Positions 55,401-64,000 of a DNA stretch of 64,000 nt are shown piece after piece. Location: NCBI RefSeq assembly GCF_009916105.1, contig NZ_JAAAXQ010000003.1, positions 1-64,000 of the forward strand, written 5' to 3'. Under the pieces are notes generated by a model. That model was not told the origin of the DNA. It searched no databases and saw only the letters and a list, made by a program, of their open reading frames with translations. Both the position numbers and the translations under genes were made by a program. This DNA comes from Streptomyces sp. GC420 (GTDB lineage: Bacteria > Actinomycetota > Actinomycetes > Streptomycetales > Streptomycetaceae). The first letter of the stretch is position 1; every line of letters starts with the position of its first letter.

Positions 55401-58400
55401 CGGTCCAGCAACGCCTGCCCGGCCCGGCGCAACCGCTCCGCGTCGACGTCACGGGACAGTTGGAACACCAGCTGAACGTGGTAGGGGTCGTACGACGACG
55501 CTCCGGCGAGCAGCGTGTGGAAGAGGATCCCGGATTGCGCCGGGGTCGCGGGCCATACCCTGGCCAGTCTGCCGAAGCGTGCTTCCCAGGCCTCGATCTC
55601 CTCCTGGTCCACGCCGACCAGGGGAGCGTCGCTGGGGGTGAGTCCGCCGGCGCCGGGGCTGACTGCGTGCCGGGCCAGGGCGGTCAGCGCCTGGACCCAC
55701 AGCCCGGCCAGTTCGGTGACCTCCTCGCGGGAGAGCACACCGGTGGGGAAGCCGAAGTGGGCGGTCAGCTCCTCGCCGCCGGGCGTGGCGGTGGCGACCG
55801 CGTTGATCTCCAGAGCCGACGGCACCGGCATGTCGGCGTCCGGCGCCGGGACCAGGTCCCGGTACGTGGTGTCCGGGGCCCAGCCCAGGCCGCGCAGGTC
55901 CTCGGGGATGTCCGCGCCGGAGGCTCTGCCGAGGTAGTTGAAGCCGATCTGGGGCTGCCGCGCCTTCGCCAGCGCGGTGGCGGTCTGCGGGTTGAGGTGG
56001 CGCAGCAGGCCGTAGCCGATGCCGTGGTCGGGTACCGCCCGCAGCTGCTCCTTGATTGCCTTGATCGCCTTCCCGGCGGCCGGACCCGCGGCGAAGGCGT
56101 CCGCCAAGTCGATACCGGTCAGGTCGAGGCGTACCGGGTACATGGCGGTGAACCAGCCGACCGTGCCCGATAGTTCCGCGCCGGGCACCACGTGCTCTTC
56201 CCGGCCGTGGCCTTCCAGTCGGACCAGCGTCGAGGCCCGGAGCACGCCCCGCGTCCGGTGCCAACGGGCCAGCGCCAAGGCCAGCCCGGCCAGCAGCCCG
56301 TCGTCGACGCCGCCGCGGAACACCGCGGGCACCGTGTTCAGCAGAGTCTCCGTGACATCCGACGGCACCTGGACGCGGACCGTGTCCACGGTGGCCGCGA
56401 CATCGCGCGCCGGGTCCAGCTCCCGTGCGCCCAGCACCGGCTCGGCCCCGGCCAGGATCTCCTGCCACACCGGAAGTTCCGCCACCCGCTCCGGGGCGGC
56501 CGCCTCGTCGGCCAGGGCGTGTGTCCACCGCCGCAACGACGTACCCGCGCCTGCCGGTTGCGGGAGGTGGCCGTCACGGACCCGTCGCCAGGCCGAGACC
56601 AGGTCCGGTACGAGAATCCGCCACGACACCCCATCGACGACGAGGTGGTGGAGCACGATCAGCAACCGGTCCGCCGCGGTGGCAGAGGTGAACCACACGA
56701 ACTGCGCCATCACCCCCGCGTCCGGGTCGAGGCGGCCCGCGGCCGCGTCCAGTTCTGCCCGCGCATCGGCATCGCCGTGGGCGACCTCCCGGACCAGCGC
56801 GCCGGCGTCCACGCTGCCGGCCGGCCCCATCCGCAGGCCCGGCCGCTCTCCGTCGAGCCGGGAGCGCAGCACGTCGTGCCGGTCGAGGACAGCCTGCAGC
56901 GTCGCGACCAGCCCCGCACGGTCGATGTCCTCGGGCAGGGTCAGCATCGCCGACATGCAGAACCGGCGGACACCGCCACCGGACGCGAGCACGTGCGCCG
57001 CCGTCGGCGGCAACGGAGCCCAGCCCACCCCGCCACCCGGCAGCTCGGCCAGCCCCACGGGCTCCTCTTGCGCCCGGCCCTCGACCAGTTCCGCGAGCCG
57101 GGCAACCGTACGCTGCTCGAAGACCTCCCGTGTGGTGACCACGACACCGCGCGTCTTGGCCCGCGCGACCACCTGGATGGACCGGATGCTGTCCCCGCCA
57201 CTGGCGAAGAAGTCATCGTCGACACCCACCTGTCGGGCATCGAGGACATCGGCGTACACCTCTGCCAGCACCCGCTCCGCCGCGCTGCGCGGCGCCCGGT
57301 ACTCGGCACCCGCGAACTCCGGCTCGGGCAGCGCGGCCCGGTCCAGTTTCCCGGTCACGGTCCGCGGCAGCCGGTCGAGGGCCACCAGTTGGGCGGGCAC
57401 CATGTAGTCCGGCAGCCGCTGGGCCGCGAACCGCCGCAGCTCCGCCATCGACACACCGGCCTGCCGGACGACGTCGCCGTCCGCGGTGCCCTCCGGCGGC
57501 GCCACATAGCCCACGAGCCGCGTGTTGCCGGTGTGGTCCTTCCACGCGGTGACCACTGCCTGGCCGACCGCAGGATGCTGGGCGAGGGCGATCTCGATCT
57601 CGGTCGGCTCGACCCGGATGCCGTTCACCTTGACCTGGGTGTCGGCTCGTCCCTCGTACTTCAGCTGACCGCTCCTGTCCCACTGGGCCAGGTCGCCGGT
57701 ACGGTACATCCGCGCGCCGGGGGGACCGAAGGGGCAGGCGACGAACCGCTCCGCGGTCGCCTCGCCGCTGCGGTAGTAGCCGCGGGCGAGTCCACCGGCC
57801 ACATACACTTCCCCCATCACGCCGGGCGGGACCTGTGTCAGTTCCGGCCCCAGGATGTAGGTGCGCATGTTGGCGAGCGGTCGTCCGATCGGGATCACGC
57901 CGGTTTCGGTCGACTGCTGCGGGACCGGGAAGCTGGAGACGTAGAAGCTTTCTGTCTGTCCGTAGGCATGGACGACACGGACATCCGGGAAGGCCTCGTG
58001 CACCTGGTCGACCACGTCGGCCGTGAGCGGGTCGCCGCCGAGGATCGCGGTCCGCAGTTCGAGGTCGAGAGCGCCCGGCTCCTTGGCGAGGATGGGGCCG
58101 AGCAGTGCGGTGAACACCGCCGGCACGGCGCAGATGGTGGTGCCCGACCATCGGTCGCGTTCGGCGAGTTCGAGTACGTCACGGACGATCTCGACACTCG
58201 CGCCGGCAGCGAGCGCGGTGAATATCTCGAACACGGAGACGTCGAAGTTCACCGAGGTCGCGGCGAGCATACGGGATCCCGGCTCGAGCTGTGCCATCCG
58301 CCGCGAGTACCAGACACCGTTGACCACGGTGGCGTGGGTCATGGCGACGCCCTTGGGCTTGCCCGTGGAGCCGGAGGTGTACATCACGTACGCCAGATTG

Positions 58401-60211
58401 TCCGGCCTGATATGGAGGTCCGAGGCTTCGACAGCGGGGCCGCCGGGGGCGTCGAGGTGCAGGTCGTCGAGGCGGAGTACCGGCGGTCGGCACTCCGGCA
58501 GTGCCGCCGCCGTATCACGATCGGTCAGGACCAGCGCCGGATCGGCCGAGGTGAGCAGGAGGTCGACTCGCGCCGTCGGATGATGGGGATCGATCGGCAG
58601 GTAGGCGCCACCCGCCTTGAGCACGCCCAGCTGCGCGACCACCAGGTCCGCCGACCGCGGCAACGCCACGGCCACCACCTCGTCCGGCCCGACCCCGCGC
58701 TCGCGCAACACCGCGGCCAGCCGGCCGGCGCGGGCCTCCAACTCCGCGTACGACAACACGGTTCGCCCGGCCACCACCGCTGTCGCGTCCGGGTTCCGCA
58801 TCACCTGAGCGGTGACGAGTTCCGGTAGCGTCGCCTCGCGCACCGGTGCCGCGGTCTCGTTCAACCGGGCCAGCCAGTCCCGCTCGGCGTCGGCGAGCAC
58901 GTCCACCCCACCGAGCCGTACTCCGGGATCGGCGACCACCTGCCGCAGCACCCGCACATAGCGGTCGGCGAAACTCGCGGCCGTGGCGTGGTCGAACAGC
59001 TCCGTCGCGTACTCCAGCCGCCCGTACGCGCGCCCGGACGACGCGTCCGGGATGATGTTGAAGAACAGGTCGAACTTCGCGGTGTCGGTACCCGTCGCGA
59101 CGGGGGTGACCCGCAGACCGGGCATCTCGATCCCCGACCACGCGAACTGCCAGGCCAGCATCACCTGGAACAGTGGTGAGTACGAGGTGGAACGCTCGGG
59201 GTTGAGCAGCCCCACCAGGCGCTCGAACGGCACGTCCTGGTTGTCGTACGCGGCCAGCGCCTTGTCCCGCACCTGATCCAGCAGATCGCCGAACGACGGG
59301 TTCCGCGACAGATCGACGCGCAGCACCCAGGTGTTGGCGAAGAATCCGATCAGATCGTCGAGTTGCTCGTCGGCGCGCCCCTCGATCGGGCTGCCGATCG
59401 TCAGGTCGTCGCCGGCGCCGAGGTGGTGCATCAGCACCGCAAGCGCCGCCTGAGCGACCATCGGTGCCGTGGCACCGCAGTCCGCTGCCAGCTTCTGGAG
59501 CCCCGACAGCAGCTCGGGTTCCAGCTCGAACGAGACATCTCCGCCGCGGTGGTCGGCGGCCGTCGGCCGCGGCCGGTCCAGGGGCATCTGCACCGGCTGC
59601 GGGACCCCCTCCAACTCCTCGCGCCAGTAGTCGAGTTGCTCTGCGGCGATGCTCTCCGGATCCTCTTCTTCGCCCAGCAGCTGCCGCTGCCACAGCGTGT
59701 AGTCCTTGTACTGCACCGGAAGCGGCTCCCACTCCGGCGCGTCTCCCTGATGACGAGCCGTGTACGCCGACACCAGATCGCGGAGGAACGGCGCCATCGA
59801 CGCCCCGTCCGCGGCAATGTGGTGGAACACGAACACCAGCACGTGCTCCCGCGGGGAGACCCGGAGGACGGCTGTCCGAAAGGGAAGCTCCGTGTCCAGG
59901 GAGAATCCCTCACGCGCGGCTTCTTGCGTCGCGGTGTCCACCGCGTCCGCGGCCACGTCGACCACCCGGAACCGGAAGGCCGCCTCCTGCGGCGGCAGGA
60001 CCCGCTGCTCCGGCGTGCCGTCCGCGTTCTCCACGATCAAGGTACGCAGACTCTCGTGCCGGGCCAGGACATCCCGCACCGCCGCGGCCAGGGCCGCGGT
60101 GTCCAGTTCTCCCTCCAGGCGCAGCACGAACGGGATGTTGTAGGTGGGGGACGGGCCTTCCAGGCGGTAGAGGAACCACAGCCGGGTCTGGGCGAAGGAC
60201 AACGGGATCAT
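52424..60211 (-). CDS. Two-module NRPS C-A-PCP-E-C-A-PCP, probably two piperazates
   Basis: In this 2595-aa protein, module a has C (HHIAADG), A, PCP (GGDSIRS, the form seen before E domains) and an epimerase (LHHLVVDG, then GWFTAMYP). Module b has C (HHTLFDG), A and PCP (GGHSLLA). Both A domains have intact A3, A7 and A10 motifs. Hand-read codes are D-V-F-C-I-G-A-Y-V and D-V-F-C-N-S-S-Y-A. Both share the [14 protein letters not shown] loop and resemble the DVF..YA codes I recall for piperazate modules. The prediction is D-Piz then L-Piz, consistent with the KtzI/KtzT homologues. The ATG at 60211 has AGGAGAA upstream, 11 bases after the previous stop. The C-terminal tail RPSLRKM resembles a split PCP-C linker. 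Confidence 0.9.
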   Translation of the reverse strand: MIPLSFAQTRLWFLYRLEGPSPTYNIPFVLRLEGELDTAALAAAVRDVLARHESLRTLIVENADGTPEQRVLPPQEAAFRFRVVDVAADAVDTATQEAAREGFSLDTELPFRTAVLRVSPREHVLVFVFHHIAADGASMAPFLRDLVSAYTARHQGDAPEWEPLPVQYKDYTLWQRQLLGEEEDPESIAAEQLDYWREELEGVPQPVQMPLDRPRPTAADHRGGDVSFELEPELLSGLQKLAADCGATAPMVAQAALAVLMHHLGAGDDLTIGSPIEGRADEQLDDLIGFFANTWVLRVDLSRNPSFGDLLDQVRDKALAAYDNQDVPFERLVGLLNPERSTSYSPLFQVMLAWQFAWSGIEMPGLRVTPVATGTDTAKFDLFFNIIPDASSGRAYGRLEYATELFDHATAASFADRYVRVLRQVVADPGVRLGGVDVLADAERDWLARLNETAAPVREATLPELVTAQVMRNPDATAVVAGRTVLSYAELEARAGRLAAVLRERGVGPDEVVAVALPRSADLVVAQLGVLKAGGAYLPIDPHHPTARVDLLLTSADPALVLTDRDTAAALPECRPPVLRLDDLHLDAPGGPAVEASDLHIRPDNLAYVMYTSGSTGKPKGVAMTHATVVNGVWYSRRMAQLEPGSRMLAATSVNFDVSVFEIFTALAAGASVEIVRDVLELAERDRWSGTTICAVPAVFTALLGPILAKEPGALDLELRTAILGGDPLTADVVDQVHEAFPDVRVVHAYGQTESFYVSSFPVPQQSTETGVIPIGRPLANMRTYILGPELTQVPPGVMGEVYVAGGLARGYYRSGEATAERFVACPFGPPGARMYRTGDLAQWDRSGQLKYEGRADTQVKVNGIRVEPTEIEIALAQHPAVGQAVVTAWKDHTGNTRLVGYVAPPEGTADGDVVRQAGVSMAELRRFAAQRLPDYMVPAQLVALDRLPRTVTGKLDRAALPEPEFAGAEYRAPRSAAERVLAEVYADVLDARQVGVDDDFFASGGDSIRSIQVVARAKTRGVVVTTREVFEQRTVARLAELVEGRAQEEPVGLAELPGGGVGWAPLPPTAAHVLASGGGVRRFCMSAMLTLPEDIDRAGLVATLQAVLDRHDVLRSRLDGERPGLRMGPAGSVDAGALVREVAHGDADARAELDAAAGRLDPDAGVMAQFVWFTSATAADRLLIVLHHLVVDGVSWRILVPDLVSAWRRVRDGHLPQPAGAGTSLRRWTHALADEAAAPERVAELPVWQEILAGAEPVLGARELDPARDVAATVDTVRVQVPSDVTETLLNTVPAVFRGGVDDGLLAGLALALARWHRTRGVLRASTLVRLEGHGREEHVVPGAELSGTVGWFTAMYPVRLDLTGIDLADAFAAGPAAGKAIKAIKEQLRAVPDHGIGYGLLRHLNPQTATALAKARQPQIGFNYLGRASGADIPEDLRGLGWAPDTTYRDLVPAPDADMPVPSALEINAVATATPGGEELTAHFGFPTGVLSREEVTELAGLWVQALTALARHAVSPGAGGLTPSDAPLVGVDQEEIEAWEARFGRLARVWPATPAQSGILFHTLLAGASSYDPYHVQLVFQLSRDVDAERLRRAGQALLDRYPSLRAAFVNRADGDVVQVVPESVTLPWQYLDLTGADEADRTETFERFLAQDRAAHFDADTPPLIRLALVVLEPERPELVLTAHHTLFDGWSTPLLMRDLLLLYASDGDPAGLPGIRDYDDFLSWLDRQDHEESARVWAAELEGIEAPTLLAHDSAPTDAESRDQVDITLPADEASALRRLASDLGITANSLVQGAWALLLGRLTGRQDVVFGATVSGRPPAVPDVESMVGMFINTVPVRVTYTPGETVAEVLTRLQSRQAALTEHYYYGLAQIQQSVGLQSLFDTLVVFESYPIDREGLSAAGEAADGITFTGFRPSAGNHYPLCLAAAVDPTLELVLQYTPEVFDRATVEMYAARLVRVLRQVAATPELTVAQLDVLEPAERARLLSEFDEPVPAPDDTITGRVEAQVARTPDALAVVAGGESLTYAELDARAERLAVELARHGVGPETVVSMVLPRTATAVAALLGVLKAGAAYLPVDPAFAGARLPHILTGARPHLVLADTGTRDLVPATDIPVLVLDDIDIEAPAATPGEATESAARPAAGPDNLAYVVYTSGSTGVPKGVSVTHATVVNAVDALVAHAGMASGRRVLLAASFGFDVATFELFSALTTGGSVEIVRDVLELAERHTWDIDVICSVPSAFAELVDQLGDRIRPTALNISGEVLTPALAERVRTLWPQARVINSYGPSETFYATAHLLRPDQPYAAGVPVGRPFPGVRAYILGPGLDLLPPGTPGELYLAGAGRGYQGQPAMTADRFVPDPYGPPGSRMYRTGDLASLTAEGELHHLGRIDTQVKIRGYRVEPGEVEAALTAHHRIAQAAVVTRRSGTTSYLAAYLVPVPGETAPDAAVLRAHLEERLPDYMIPSACIPLDRLPLSPNGKLDHKALPVPDLTPATPFRAPGTAREEALARLFAEVLGVDRVGVDDGFFALGGHSLLATRLITRARAELGIEIPIRKIFDLPTVAELAAWSEESAVPLRPSLRKMLVEE

Positions 60212-60222
60212 CGACGCTTCTC

Positions 60223-64000
<3,778 letters not shown>

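Overview
The window looks like Streptomyces or a close actinomycete. Codon third positions are very GC-rich, ribosome-binding sites are short GGAGG types, rare TTA codons occur in a few genes, and most of the DNA is one modular polyketide/non-ribosomal peptide (PKS/NRPS) cluster. The right edge cuts an NRPS gene, so the cluster continues beyond 64000. The left edge holds the tail of a flavin monooxygenase and a secreted serine-hydrolase-like protein that may lie outside the cluster.

Layout. 1-6000: flank, a piperazate synthase (KtzT type), an LmbU-family regulator, an IS256 fragment cut by an IS3-family remnant, and a degenerate IS701-type transposase gene. 6295-13000: a TylF-like methyltransferase and a subcluster for an unusual amino acid (free-standing A domain, carrier protein, cobalamin radical-SAM methylase, aminotransferase). 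13168-15293: type II thioesterase and ornithine N-hydroxylase (KtzI type). 15420-39104: an ATGA-coupled block read leftward: carrier protein, P450, Cys-nucleophile thioesterase, KSQ loading module, three PKS extension modules, then the first NRPS module. 39408-45391: a proline-hydroxylase-like oxygenase, a ribbon-helix-helix/DUF4097/ABC-transporter operon and a PhyH-type oxygenase. 45465-64000: a leftward operon of NRPS subunits ending in a thioesterase domain, followed by a type II thioesterase and a second P450.

How the genes fit together (inference). KSQ makes a propionyl starter. Module 1 has an unusual AT, an active KR and a dead DH, so it leaves a hydroxyl. Module 2 is malonyl-specific and fully reducing. 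Module 3 is methylmalonyl-specific and leaves a ketone. That is the carbon skeleton of the 2-hydroxy-tetrahydropyran acyl side chain of the azinothricin/aurantimycin/polyoxypeptin hexadepsipeptides. The acyl chain is passed to an NRPS module whose own A domain has lost its catalytic motifs and which is probably charged in trans. The remaining modules visible are one ending in an E domain, one A domain of unassigned specificity, two probable piperazate modules (the first epimerised) and an N-methylating module with TE. With one module assumed beyond the edge, that gives six residues. KtzT and KtzI homologues supply piperazate; P450s and Fe(II)/2-oxoglutarate oxygenases hydroxylate.

Regulation. 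An 18-bp palindrome related to TGTCCCGCCGACGGGACA recurs six times, each time in an intergenic region upstream of a cluster gene. It looks like the operator of a cluster-wide regulator, with the LmbU-family protein the obvious candidate inside the window.
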